A stretch of DNA of 64,000 nucleotides from Priestia megaterium (GCA_008180335.1 VTEF01000003.1:475545-539544), one strand, 5' to 3'. Shown: positions 17,773 through 26,470, numbered from the stretch's first letter. The notes: a model not told the origin generated them from the letters alone. Numbers and translations: made by a program.

Positions 17773-18660
17773 TCACGAACGAATCATAATATTTAGTTCC
17801 AGGTCTGCAATTCCTTCGCTCCATTTTTGAAAATCATATAAAAATCGAACGTCATCCCATCGCGTTTGATTAATTGCTTCAATATCCTTATCAATTACTA
17901 CAAGCTCACGACTTAACATTCCAAGCTCTTGGCCATCGATCAGCTTTTTCTTATATCGCTTAAAAGTTGAATCTAACTGCTCAATTTGGGCATAAATTTC
18001 TTCAATTGAACCATATTGTTGTATAAGAGGAAGTGCGGCTTTCTCTCCTACCCCGGGTACACCAGGAATATTGTCTGATTTATCGCCAAGCAACGCTTTT
18101 ACATCAATCCATTGTGATGGATCGATTCGATATTCTTTTTCAAAATCAGCTGCTGTATATACAATGTCTCCAATTTGTTTTTTAGCAATAATTTGAGATA
18201 CATGCTCATTTAATAACTGGAGCAAATCACGATCATTACTATAAATATAAGCAGGTGATTTTTTTTCCATGCTCCACCTTGAAGAGAAAGCGCCAATGAG
18301 GTCATCTGCTTCATAAGAAGAAAGAGATAACTGAGCGACTCCGACTTGTTCAAAGAAAACCTTTAACGTTTCATACTGCTCGATTAGAGGCATTGGCAAA
18401 TCAGCTCTTGTATCTTTGTAAAGAGCGTATGTATTTTTACGTTTAGTCTCATCACGCTTAACATCCCAAGCAACAACAATATGCGTTGGTTCATATTGTT
18501 GAATTAACGTGTACATCTTTTGAATCGTAACCCGAAGAGCGTTTGTAAATAACCCTTTGCTGTTGCGGCTAAGAGTAGCCTCGTCTCGGCCATATGACGT
18601 GGCAAAATAGCAGCGGCTTAATAAATTAAACCCATCAATTAATAACAGTGTATCATTCAT
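17773..18660 (-). CDS. ypcP: 5'-3' exonuclease (YpcP type)
   Basis: A 295-residue FEN-type nuclease, homologous to the 5'-3' exonuclease domain of DNA polymerase I but free-standing. It shows the early acidic motif LLIDGFN (about 6-12), the YEADDLIGA acidic cluster (about 120) and SNDRDLLQL (about 140). GDKSDNIPGVPGVGEKAA (about 190-207) is the helix-hairpin-helix DNA-binding motif. These fit removal of RNA primers or flaps. AAAGGG lies ten bases before ATG. It begins a run of minus-strand genes and probably the transcript continuing into yojF. Confidence 0.88.
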   Translation of the reverse strand: MNDTLLLIDGFNLLSRCYFATSYGRDEATLSRNSKGLFTNALRVTIQKMYTLIQQYEPTHIVVAWDVKRDETKRKNTYALYKDTRADLPMPLIEQYETLKVFFEQVGVAQLSLSSYEADDLIGAFSSRWSMEKKSPAYIYSNDRDLLQLLNEHVSQIIAKKQIGDIVYTAADFEKEYRIDPSQWIDVKALLGDKSDNIPGVPGVGEKAALPLIQQYGSIEEIYAQIEQLDSTFKRYKKKLIDGQELGMLSRELVVIDKDIEAINQTRWDDVRFLYDFQKWSEGIADLELNIMIRS

Positions 18661-18954
18661 CCGTTCACGTCCCTTTACTACTAATTATGTAATATGATGT
18701 ATACTTATTTTTAGCAAACATACTATAGCACTGTATATGAAAACAGTCAATTCGATGCTTTTTTTCTAAATAAGTTATCCACTATAAAGAACGCCGCTTT
18801 CACTGATGATTCACTTCTTTAATGAGTTGCTTATTAATTTTGTAAATGAATTATAAAGATGTTAATTTGTTGTTATACTTCGCTTATTCCACTTTTCGAC
18901 TTTTCGACAATGCTATACAATAAATACAAAGATCACTTACAATGAAGGTGAAAA

Positions 18955-19254
18955 ATGATGATTAAAACGTTAAAAGCAACTGCTATTTTATTACTCACTA
19001 CTTTACTATTCATTAGCGCCTACAATCAAACGATGTCTAGTACACTCGTTATTGTATGTAGCTCTCTCATTTTCTTTTTATTTGTACTAAGTGACTTCTT
19101 TCTCGAACAAAAATCTTGGAAATTAAAAGGTCTTCAGCTATACATGTCCCTTATGTTTTTTATTATTGCGATTTTTGAAATGCACCACGTGGTAAGTTCA
19201 CTCTGTGTATTGTCAATTATTGCATTGCCAAGGGTCATTGATGAAATTGCTTAA
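18955..19254 (+). CDS. Unknown small membrane protein, 99 aa
   Basis: A 99-residue hydrophobic protein with three predicted membrane helices (about 7-25, 30-49 and 60-78) and a short C terminus. GAAGGTG lies before two adjacent ATG codons. I do not recognise the family. It is a single gene closed by a perfect 40-bp palindrome terminator. Confidence 0.65.
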   Translation: MMIKTLKATAILLLTTLLFISAYNQTMSSTLVIVCSSLIFFLFVLSDFFLEQKSWKLKGLQLYMSLMFFIIAIFEMHHVVSSLCVLSIIALPRVIDEIA

Positions 19255-19263
19255 TTCTTTCTT

Positions 19264-19303
19264 AAAACAGGCTGAGACTGTATATACAGTCTCAGCCTGT
19301 TTT
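19264..19303. terminator. Bidirectional terminator, perfect 40-bp palindrome
   Basis: Twenty-base arms AAAACAGGCTGAGACTGTAT and its exact complement, no unpaired loop base, with A and T tracts at the ends. It separates the convergent membrane-protein and GIY-YIG genes. Confidence 0.92.
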
Positions 19304-19322
19304 GCCATGATGATGAACAATC

Positions 19323-20114
19323 TTAAGATTTGCTAAGCCTTTCAGATAACCGCAACGCTTCTTTTACACCAAACTTCTGAACTAAACTAATTGCTTCTTT
19401 AATCTCTCTCTTTTTAATCATTTGGTGATTATTCATGTTTAATAAAATTTGAATGAGGACCAAGTCTTTAATCGTAAACACAATATTTTTTTTCATATCT
19501 CTTTGAAAAAAATATTGTTCACTTAACAATTTTTCACTTATCGCTATTATTTTATTTTCTGCTAACTGTAATTGTGTTGCTGCTTCCCGGCAAGACCAAA
19601 GTTTTTTCATTGTTTCACTTATATTTAAATTGTTTATTTTCGCATATGTAATGTTACTTCCAGCTGGTTTTTGCTTTACTTTTAGCTTTTTTTCGTTTAC
19701 ATGAGTGGCTGTAGCACCTGTTTTGCTTTTAGAAGCTGATTTCCCACATCCGCTGTGGATGGTCTGAACAGCGGTTTGGTTTTCCTGTTTAACGTCTTGT
19801 CTATTATATTTAGGAAAATACCCATTGACTAATAAGGTTTTTATGGTATCCAATGCTGCTTTTTGAGCATTTATTTCAATCCAACTCACAAATTCGAATT
19901 CATGATAAAACCTTTTTGTATTGGTTGTCCCTTTTCCTGTTACATGAGTTCGAATACGTTCTTGGAGAGATTTTGTTGTACTCCCGATATACAATAATTC
20001 ATATTGCTTATTAAAAAAGAAGTATAATCCAGATTTAGCAGGTATTGCATCAAGATTTGATATTTCAGCGATCTGTTTAAGGACTTGCATTTGTTCAAAA
20101 TCAACTTTTGTCAT
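19323..20114 (-). CDS. GIY-YIG endonuclease-domain protein with C-terminal helical/HTH-like region
   Basis: A 263-residue protein. Residues 28-105 form a GIY-YIG nuclease domain: GLY (29-31), YIG (42-44), then the conserved Arg in SLQERIRTH. A basic, Lys-rich linker (about 115-155) leads to a helical C-terminal region (about 165-263) whose LWSCREAATQLQLAENKI segment looks like a MerR/excisionase-type helix-turn-helix. The substrate is unknown. It overlaps the reductase gene upstream by four bases (ATGA), so it is translationally coupled to it. The first motif is G-L-Y rather than G-I-Y, which family members tolerate. Confidence 0.72.
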   Translation of the reverse strand: MTKVDFEQMQVLKQIAEISNLDAIPAKSGLYFFFNKQYELLYIGSTTKSLQERIRTHVTGKGTTNTKRFYHEFEFVSWIEINAQKAALDTIKTLLVNGYFPKYNRQDVKQENQTAVQTIHSGCGKSASKSKTGATATHVNEKKLKVKQKPAGSNITYAKINNLNISETMKKLWSCREAATQLQLAENKIIAISEKLLSEQYFFQRDMKKNIVFTIKDLVLIQILLNMNNHQMIKKREIKEAISLVQKFGVKEALRLSERLSKS

Positions 20115-21046
20115 CTTAATGCCGACCCTTTTTGGGTAAACTCATATACTTTTAAATGTTGATACACAGCTTTTAATATCGGTACTTCTACATTATATTG
20201 ATCTGCCAAACGCAACAAATATCCTTGTAAATGATCTGCTTCAATAAGTGATCCTTTCTCCATATCTCTTTGCATAGAAGATTTCATATCATATGTCATC
20301 TTTTCCATCGTATTCATATGATCATCGACAATACTTTCACTTAACGGTGCACCGTACGCTTTCATAATAGCTGCAACTTCATTAAAAAGATTTATAATAA
20401 ATTGACGGCCACCTTCGCTTTGGCGAATTGGACCAACTGGCGCACGCATTAGCGTTGTCATTCCTGACATTGTCGCAATAAACAAATACTTATGCCACAT
20501 CTCTCTTTCAATGTAATCACTTAAAATGAAAGATGCTTTCGTTCCATTAAGTGTTTCTGCTACTTGATGAATGCGATCACTTTTTTGTTGATTAAACTCT
20601 CCAAACACCACTCGGTGAGCAGGGCTAGTTTGAACCACATCTCCAGCAGCATTTAACGTTGTTTCAATAAAACATAGTCCTCCAATAACTTTTTCTTCGC
20701 CAAACGCTTCCTTTAACAAGGGAATATGCGCAATTCCATTTAGCAGTGGTAAAACAATTGTTTTTTCACCAACAAAAGGTTTCACATCTTCTATTGCTTG
20801 ATGCAGATGATAAGCTTTTGTAGAGAATAGAATTAAGTCAAATGGTTCGGCATCATAATCATTTGTCGTCACTAATTTTGGTTCAAATGTGATATCACCA
20901 TGTACGCTTTTGATGACTAAGCCATTTTTATCAAGCTGTTTTTTTCTCCCTTCTCGTACAAGAAATGTTACATCTTCTCCTTTTTCCACCAAACGGCCGC
21001 CAAAATATCCGCCCACGCCTCCAGCTCCTAGAACTAAAATACGCAC
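20111..21046 (-). CDS. Ketopantoate reductase family protein (PanE/ApbA-like)
   Basis: A 311-residue NADPH-dependent dehydrogenase of the PanE family. GAGGVGGYFGG (about 7-17) is the Rossmann motif; the helical C-terminal dimerisation domain includes the conserved Lys region WHKYLF (about 180). Bacilli commonly hold several paralogues, so true ketopantoate reductase activity is possible but not certain. The start is the GTG at 21046: AAAGGGGAG lies six bases before it. A longer frame from an upstream ATG would include this ribosome site and extend the N terminus beyond the glycine motif. Confidence 0.88.
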   Translation of the reverse strand: MRILVLGAGGVGGYFGGRLVEKGEDVTFLVREGRKKQLDKNGLVIKSVHGDITFEPKLVTTNDYDAEPFDLILFSTKAYHLHQAIEDVKPFVGEKTIVLPLLNGIAHIPLLKEAFGEEKVIGGLCFIETTLNAAGDVVQTSPAHRVVFGEFNQQKSDRIHQVAETLNGTKASFILSDYIEREMWHKYLFIATMSGMTTLMRAPVGPIRQSEGGRQFIINLFNEVAAIMKAYGAPLSESIVDDHMNTMEKMTYDMKSSMQRDMEKGSLIEADHLQGYLLRLADQYNVEVPILKAVYQHLKVYEFTQKGSALR

Positions 21047-21261
21047 AAAAAACTCCCCTTTCCATTCCATACAACCTTTTCTTATACTTTAATTGTAGCA
21101 TATTGTCGTTAAAAAATTGAAAATATTCACTTTTATTCATTCTCTTTTACACACAATTTTTAAATATGGTACATTTATGTAAAGAGTTTAATAAAAATTG
21201 ATATCATCCATAAACCACTGCTAAATGGCTATGATTTAAAAATGGATATAGGAGTTATAAC

Positions 21262-22185
21262 ATGAAGAAAACAGAAGTTTATATTTTATCTGGGTTTTTA
21301 GGAAGCGGAAAGACTACTTTATTAAAAAGATTATTAATGCAAGAAAAAGAAAACGACCGTAACATTGCAGTTGTAATGAATGAATTAGGAAAAATATCAA
21401 TTGATTCAAATGAAATTGAAGAAGATACACCGTTAAAAGAGCTATTAAATGGATGTGTATGCTGTACTATCCAAGGTCAATTTGAAACACAACTTCACTC
21501 CTTGCTTCAAGAAAATAAACTTGATGCCATTTATATAGAGACAACAGGTGTTGCCCACCCCATTGAGGTACTAGACGCATGCATGTCACCGCTTTTTGCG
21601 AATGAAATTGTTGTAAAATGCATCGTTACAACAATTGATTCAAAAAGATGGCAAGATCGTCACACATTGAGTATACAATTGCAAAAGCTACTTCAAGAGC
21701 AAGTGCGCCATGCGGATGTAATTCTGCTTAATAAAACAGATCAGCTTTCCGAATCAGCGAAAGCATCGTTGCTCTTTGAGGTTCAATCGATTAATTCAAC
21801 TGCCACTTGCTTATTAACAACGTTTTCTCAAGTTGACTTAGGTTTATTACAACAGGCTCAGTTATCTAAAAAACAACAGCATGAACAAGCTCATGTGAAT
21901 GATCATTTACATTTAAAGACATTTGTATATGAATTTTCGAAAAAAATTAACCTTGAAAAATTTGAAGATTGGCTGCGTCAAATGCCTGATACAATTTATC
22001 GCATAAAAGGTTATTTACGCTTTACTCATTCAGACGACACATATTCTTTTCAATATTCATACGGCATGCCTTTATATATGAAAGAGCTGATGAAGTTACC
22101 AACAACTCTTGTTTTTATTGGTGAAAACTTAGATCATGAAGCTTTAAGAGCGCAACTGCAACAGCTAGAAACTGATTCTATGTAA
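21262..22185 (+). CDS. CobW/COG0523 family GTP-binding metallochaperone
   Basis: A 307-residue G3E GTPase. GFLGSGKT (11-18) is the P loop, CVCC (65-68) the CxCC metal-binding motif of the family, a TTGxxxP switch II motif occurs at 94-100, and NKTD (157-160) is the G4 motif. The C-terminal CobW_C domain follows (about 215-295). Relatives include ZagA/YciC (zinc homeostasis) and CobW proteins. There is no Zur-like operator visible upstream, so the metal is undecided. It is the last conserved gene before the accessory island. Confidence 0.88.
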   Translation: MKKTEVYILSGFLGSGKTTLLKRLLMQEKENDRNIAVVMNELGKISIDSNEIEEDTPLKELLNGCVCCTIQGQFETQLHSLLQENKLDAIYIETTGVAHPIEVLDACMSPLFANEIVVKCIVTTIDSKRWQDRHTLSIQLQKLLQEQVRHADVILLNKTDQLSESAKASLLFEVQSINSTATCLLTTFSQVDLGLLQQAQLSKKQQHEQAHVNDHLHLKTFVYEFSKKINLEKFEDWLRQMPDTIYRIKGYLRFTHSDDTYSFQYSYGMPLYMKELMKLPTTLVFIGENLDHEALRAQLQQLETDSM

Positions 22186-22245
22186 AAAAGTTCGATAATT
22201 TTTATATTATCAATACCTAAAACGTAAAAAGCCATAAAAAATAAC

Positions 22246-22283
22246 GGGTGATACATATTAGTCATCTATAATATGTACCACCC
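22246..22283 (+). terminator. Probable terminator of the CobW-family gene
   Basis: GGGTGATACATATTA / TAATATGTACCACCC hairpin with an 8-base loop and a single mismatch; the following T tract is weak. Confidence 0.5.
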
Positions 22284-22396
22284 TTGTAATTCTTGTTCAA
22301 CAATCGCGCCCTTTTGTTGAATATCGATATATTAGGATTAGGCTTCACGGTTACTCCTGAAAAGACCCCGTTTACCTAATGAGAAATCAAAGAATT

Positions 22397-22690
22397 TTAA
22401 CTTTCGTCATCTACGTCAATTAAGTACAACCTTTCATTAAATCCACCACGCTTCAGGAATTTTTTCCTCCTGACTTCTTCAACGTCTTTGATGCTTTTGT
22501 CGTGAATCTTTGACAAGGAATGAATTATTTCCAATACATCGGAAAGTTCTTCAATTGTTTCTACATCATCATTTGTTTTTAGATACTCATTTACTTCTTC
22601 TAATAACTTTTTCCTTAGTTCTTTAACATACATTTGTTTATCAAGTTTTTGGAATTTACACTTTTCACCATTTTGTACTATTAACGTTCT
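22397..22690 (-). pseudogene. NTP pyrophosphohydrolase (MazG-like/PRA-PH family), 5' end lost
   Basis: From about 22684 downward the frame encodes the conserved body of the small MazG-like family: QNGEKCKF, the EELSDVLEII metal-binding helix and the RGGFNERLYLI C terminus. The usual N terminus with a YNKLVRD-type motif is missing. In its place the frame runs through a GC-rich 62-base hairpin (22691-22752) and into the end of the DUF4386 gene. An intact start is therefore absent and I treat the gene as broken. The family hydrolyses nucleoside triphosphates or phosphoribosyl-ATP. Translation from a fused upstream ATG (22786 or 22840) cannot be excluded. Confidence 0.65.
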
Positions 22691-22752
22691 GCGAATACCC
22701 GAAGTTAGCCGAAGGCCCATTTGGACGGAGCGAAGCGGAGCCGGGTATTCGC
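22691..22752. repeat. GC-rich 62-bp hairpin element (MITE- or att-like)
   Basis: Perfect 11-bp terminal arms GCGAATACCCG / CGGGTATTCGC enclose a GC-rich interior with smaller self-complementary pieces (for example GGAGCGAAGCGGAGC). Base composition is far richer in G+C than the flanks, and the element sits exactly where the pyrophosphohydrolase gene loses homology. Confidence 0.6.
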
Positions 22753-22820
22753 TGTTGTACGATGTTTTTTTGCATTCCTTATAGTACATTATTCGTTTGA
22801 AATTATAGATGGTGGTTTGA

Positions 22821-23516
22821 TTATACGCTGTGCTTATCAATCAGGAGCTCATCAAGGGCCGCTTGGTTGAAGCCCTTGATGATCAGCCAGAGTGCCATTG
22901 CCATCTCCTGCACGGCCAATGGTATATACAACACATCCAAGTGAAGGTTTAATCCAAATAACTTTAATAAGTCGACAGCCACATAGATAACCGCTCCGAT
23001 CAAGCCCCAGCCAGACAACCAACGAGGGATAAGTTTGGTGAGATAGAAGAGGGTGTATAACAACATTGCCCCGATGATAAAAACAATAGTCAAAACGGGG
23101 CTCATGATGTCATTGGCCTGAAGCAGGACATTGCCAATAACCTGTAAAGAAGCCGCCTCTGCCCCAACGGCAGTGGATTCTTTGCTGAACATGCCTAACA
23201 ATAGCCAACTGACTACCATTAAGATATATGTGCTTCCCTCTAGTGGTCCTCGGAAAACAACCATCCCTAGTGCCAGGGCTTCATTTTTTTTTTTAAAGAG
23301 TGGGTACAGGAAAACAGGCATCGCCGTTAACGAAAGCCCCATCAAGAGCACGAAAAATGCGCCCAGGTTAAGCTGCGACGGATTAGCGGCAATCCTGGTT
23401 AGAAAATCCTCTCCAGCAAGCAGATTCCTGGTAACAACAATGCTTAAAATCCCCGATACCGTTCCGATGATATAGAGGACACCTACGATCACTGCAGTCA
23501 TTCTGTAAGGTTTCAC
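22821..23516 (-). CDS. DUF4386 family membrane protein
   Basis: A 231-residue protein with six or seven hydrophobic helices, recognised as DUF4386: an early GVLYIIGTVSG helix, a loop with VTRNLLAGEDFLTRIAANP, and later SWLLLGM and GWGLIGAVIYV helices. Function is unknown. The start is the GTG at 23516, nine bases after AAAGGAG; an upstream ATG would add about 30 residues containing this ribosome site. Base composition is visibly more G+C-rich than surrounding genes, suggesting acquisition. It lies inside the accessory island. Confidence 0.78.
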   Translation of the reverse strand: MKPYRMTAVIVGVLYIIGTVSGILSIVVTRNLLAGEDFLTRIAANPSQLNLGAFFVLLMGLSLTAMPVFLYPLFKKKNEALALGMVVFRGPLEGSTYILMVVSWLLLGMFSKESTAVGAEAASLQVIGNVLLQANDIMSPVLTIVFIIGAMLLYTLFYLTKLIPRWLSGWGLIGAVIYVAVDLLKLFGLNLHLDVLYIPLAVQEMAMALWLIIKGFNQAALDELLIDKHSV

Positions 23517-23676
23517 TTTTTGGTTCTCCTTTGTTTTTTTATGTTGTTTCAGCATATCGGCTGCGCTCGTTTTGGCGTACGAAACCTCGCCATATAAAAA
23601 GGTCACGTCATAATGACTAGTCTATAGAATAAAAGCAAATTTTTTTGTCTTTTTATGGAAAGTGGCAAGTAGTAGA

Positions 23677-23763
23677 CTAGATACTTTCAGTAGGTTGCGG
23701 GCTAACATTATTGATTAAGTTGTTAAGTATTTCTGTATCTTCACATCTATATTCGCGTATCAT
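23677..23763 (-). pseudogene. Possible GNAT acetyltransferase N-terminal remnant
   Basis: A 28-codon frame behind an AGGGGG-type ribosome site starts MIREYRCEDTEIL, the usual opening of GNAT acetyltransferases, then stops with TAG after PTESI. No continuation in other frames was found. Weak evidence: the match is short. Confidence 0.3.
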
Positions 23764-23873
23764 TATTAAATGCCCCCTAGCCCCTTCAATTCTTATCTTT
23801 CACAATGCCCTTTAACTCAATTACAATTATTTCAAAACACACAGGTTTGAGCAATCTCCTTATTTCATTATAT

Positions 23874-23910
23874 GGCCCGTTTGTTAAATAAGCAAGGACG
23901 GATAACGGCC
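23874..23910. repeat. GGCC-ended hairpin left of transposase remnants
   Basis: GGCC(C)GTTtgTTA ... TAACGGCC imperfect inverted repeat, 15 bases from the end of the tnpC remnant. A second GGCCC-ended hairpin lies on the other side of the remnants (25531-25570). Confidence 0.4.
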
Positions 23911-23924
23911 GATCTATCCTTAAA

Positions 23925-24288
23925 CTAAACTTTTTTATATACCTCTGCATAAGCGAATTTCAACTGTTTCCATAATTCTATATTATCTTCTTCTAGCTTT
24001 TTAATTTTTCTCTTCAGAGACGCGATAATCGCATCTTTATTGTTTTCATTCACCTCACGTTTAACCTGTTTTTTTGGTGGTCGCTTGGGCTTTCTGTTGT
24101 CGTAAGGAGTCAATACGTTCTCTGATTTTAGGATTGTTATAAAGCGTTGCTTTGCTAACTCCCGATTCACTTGCTACACTATTAAAGTTTATCTTTTCTT
24201 TTGCTTTTATAAGTCGTTTTATCGCTTCATCGACTTTTTGAAAGGTATTTGCTCTTCTTTCTTCATGAAGCTGTTTTAAATGCTATCC
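23925..24288 (-). pseudogene. Tn554-type TnpC (DUF6262) remnant with frameshift
   Basis: Reading the minus strand from about 24288, one frame gives RANTFQKVDEAIKRLIK, then KINFNSVASESGVSKATLYN (an HTH) and RIDSLRQQK before a stop at 24061. The continuation RKPKRPPKKQ ... IASLKRKIKKLEEDNIELW, a coiled coil, is in another frame ending at 23925. Together they make a complete TnpC-like protein, the small auxiliary protein of Tn554-family transposons, broken by one frameshift. The start codon is also missing: a stop precedes the first homologous codon. Confidence 0.7.
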
Positions 24289-24298
24289 AAATAACAGG

Positions 24299-25445
24299 TT
24301 AAAAGTCTTGATGTAAGTGGTTTAGTTTTTCAAACAATTGCTCTAAAACCGACTGTGGAATATGGTTAAAATGGTCATAAGATTTCTTTTTTGATTTCGG
24401 TTTATCTTCTGGGAAAATCAGCTTTCTAACACTCTGTTTAGGAGCAATAGGGTATTCATATCGTTGGATATCTGATAAAAACTTACTTATAATTGTTAAA
24501 GACGTTGAAATATAACTTTCAGGATGAGCATCTCTTCTTTTAAGATGATAATTTGCATATTGATGAAGCCATTCAATAAACTGTTCAATATGATTTCGGC
24601 TTAATTCTCTTAAATTATTCCAAGATGGTTTAATAGATGAAATAAAATTTCAAAAAACTAGCAAGAAAATTTCCGCAATTCATTGTTGTACACCATGAAA
24701 AGTTATGTTTACTCAGTAATCTTTGCTTTAAACTCTTCATTTCATTTTTTAAATGGATATTCTGTATATTAGAAAAACCCATATAAAAATTGTGCTTTGA
24801 CTTGCTATATTTAACGCCATTTTGTTCATTTAGAATTCGAACATCCCAACAATCTTTTTCCCATTCTTCACGTGTATCTGTTAATCGTAATAACGTATTG
24901 TACATAAGTCTTAGAAATGTTGCTGAGTGAGATTTATATGTCAAATCTCCATAGAGTTTATCTTTTCTTGTTGTTTGCGTCTTAAATCCGTTTTGTTCTA
25001 ACCAAATGAGCCATTCACATTCCACTCTATTAATATCTAATTCAAGTAAAGAATACAAATTTAAATACTTTTCATTTAAAAATGCCGTTAACTTTCTTAA
25101 ATAAGGTGCCTGTCCAATAAAGTTACTTTTTAAAGTCCACTCGTCAAGAAATAATTTATGATACCACAAATATTTTAGCTCTAATTTGATTGAAGGACTG
25201 TGAATTTTAAAATGTACATTTTTATTTTTACAGTTATATTTTTGATAATGCTCTTGAAAATTAGGGATAGCACCAATAAATTCAATATTCCAAGTGTCGT
25301 TTACTAAAAAATAAGGGTTATGAATTTCCTGTTCTATGAAAGAATCATCTTCGTTTATATTTTTTTCTATATAGGTTGCCAACTTTCTCTGCAATCGTTC
25401 ATGATAACCTATTTGTCCTATATTACTATGATCAATCACCTTCAT
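24299..25445 (-). pseudogene. Tn554-type TnpB tyrosine recombinase remnant
   Basis: The first 265 codons (from ATG 25445, MKVIDHSNIGQIGYHERLQ) encode the N-terminal region typical of the long Tn554-family TnpB recombinases. Near 24640 the frame shifts and homology continues as SSIKPSWNNLRELSRNHIEQ, then the SAM-like core-binding segment around FLSDIQRYEYP, and stops at 24299. The C-terminal catalytic domain with the Arg/His/Tyr residues is missing, evidently deleted, and tnpC sequence begins right after. No tnpA is visible. The module is therefore dead. Confidence 0.7.
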
Positions 25446-25530
25446 TGAACTAACTATCTTCTTATAATCATAGTACAGTTAATAAAACAAAGTTTGATAA
25501 AGCCCTGTATTAATATAGGGTTTTTATTTT

Positions 25531-25570
25531 GGCCCTTAAACTTTTAGCTGTATTGTTCAATTAAAGGGCC
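25531..25570. repeat. GGCCC-ended hairpin right of transposase remnants
   Basis: GGCCCTTAA ... TTAAAGGGCC inverted repeat with one bulged base and a 21-base loop. With the hairpin at 23874-23910 it brackets the tnpB/tnpC remnants. Confidence 0.45.
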
Positions 25571-25590
25571 ATTTTGTGGAATAAGGCTTT

Positions 25591-25775
25591 TTAATAAAAT
25601 TGGATATTTATTATCTAGGCAAAGCTACCGAATTACTTCAAAGTAAAGGAATGTTACTGGAAGATTTATTAAAATATATATCTCCATTAGGAAAGGTACA
25701 TATCAACTTCCTAATGAAGAGTATTACTTTGATCCAAAAGAAGTTACCAACTTAAAATCAAGAATAGTTCTATAG
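25591..25775 (+). pseudogene. Tn3-family transposase TnpA C-terminal remnant
   Basis: The frame from about 25603 reads GKATELLQSKGMLLEDLLKY then ISPLGKVHINFL, close to the C-terminal 'LSPLGWEHINLxGDY' block of Tn3-family transposases. A one-base shift near 25695 leads to an alternative frame ending LPNEEYYFDPKEV ... at TAG 25775. The catalytic domain is absent. Orientation and distance (60 bases) to the 38-bp terminal repeat at 25835-25872 agree with a TnpA end. Confidence 0.55.
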
Positions 25776-25834
25776 CCGATTACATCTTACATCCTTAACG
25801 TGGTGAAAATAGGCTATTTTTGTACCCAGATCCC

Positions 25835-25872
25835 CTTAACGTTGTAAATCCGCGTTCTGCTGGCGGTACCCC
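25835..25872. repeat. Tn3-family 38-bp terminal inverted repeat
   Basis: On the minus strand the 38 bases start GGGGTACCGCCAGCAGAACG and finish CGGATTTACAACGTTAAG. The GGGG start, length of exactly 38 and TAAG end are the Tn3/Tn1546/Tn4430 type terminal repeat as I know it. It follows the TnpA-like remnant, marking this as the transposase-side end. No partner repeat was found within the window. Confidence 0.75.
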
Positions 25873-26014
25873 TTGAATAAAAGGTTGGAAAACAAACACT
25901 TTTTTACACATGAATTATATAAACTAGAAGTCAGATTAACAGATAGGATTTCCCTAACAAGTAACAAATTTAATTAATACAGTTTTTTCATATTTTTTAT
26001 TGGAGGATTTATCA

Positions 26015-26470
26015 ATGAAACTATTCCATTTTAGTGAAGATCCAAAGGTTACTTTCTTCGAACCACATGTTCCTAAAACTAATTCCAAGGAACAGCCATT
26101 TGTCTGGGCAATTGATGAAGAGTACGCACCATATTATTATTTTCCTCGTGATTGCCCACGCGTGGCTTTCTGGTCATCTTCAGAAACTACACGTGAAGAC
26201 CTAAATCGATTCTTTGGCCATACTTCTGTCAATCCAATTATCGCAATAAAGAAAACTTGACTTAAACGAATTCGTGAGGCAGAACTATACGCCCACACGT
26301 TACCATCTGAAACTTTTGAGTGTCTAGATGCAAATGCTGGTTACTATGTTTCTCGAAAAGCAGTTAACCCTATTTCTGTTGAGCCCGTTGAAGATTTATT
26401 AGATAGACTTGTGGAGACAAACATAGAATTACGGAAAGGAGAAAATCATATTTTCTTAACAACTGACTAA
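26015..26470 (+). pseudogene. DUF6886 family protein with an in-frame nonsense codon
   Basis: From ATG 26015 (GGAGG eight bases upstream) the frame reads MKLFHFSEDP, EPHVPKTNSK, VWAIDEEYAPYYYFPRDCPR and so on, matching the DUF6886 family of about 150-165 residues. At 26258 a TGA interrupts between IAIKKT and LKRIREAELYAHTLP; the frame then continues to the natural stop at 26470 without any shift. The interrupted position suits a Trp (TGG to TGA). The function of the family is unknown. Read-through or a sequencing error could restore it. Confidence 0.7.

Noticed and set aside
22691..22752. Hairpin as a simple transcription terminator
   Set aside because: No T tract on either strand, very long arms with a structured loop, and it lies inside a coding frame.
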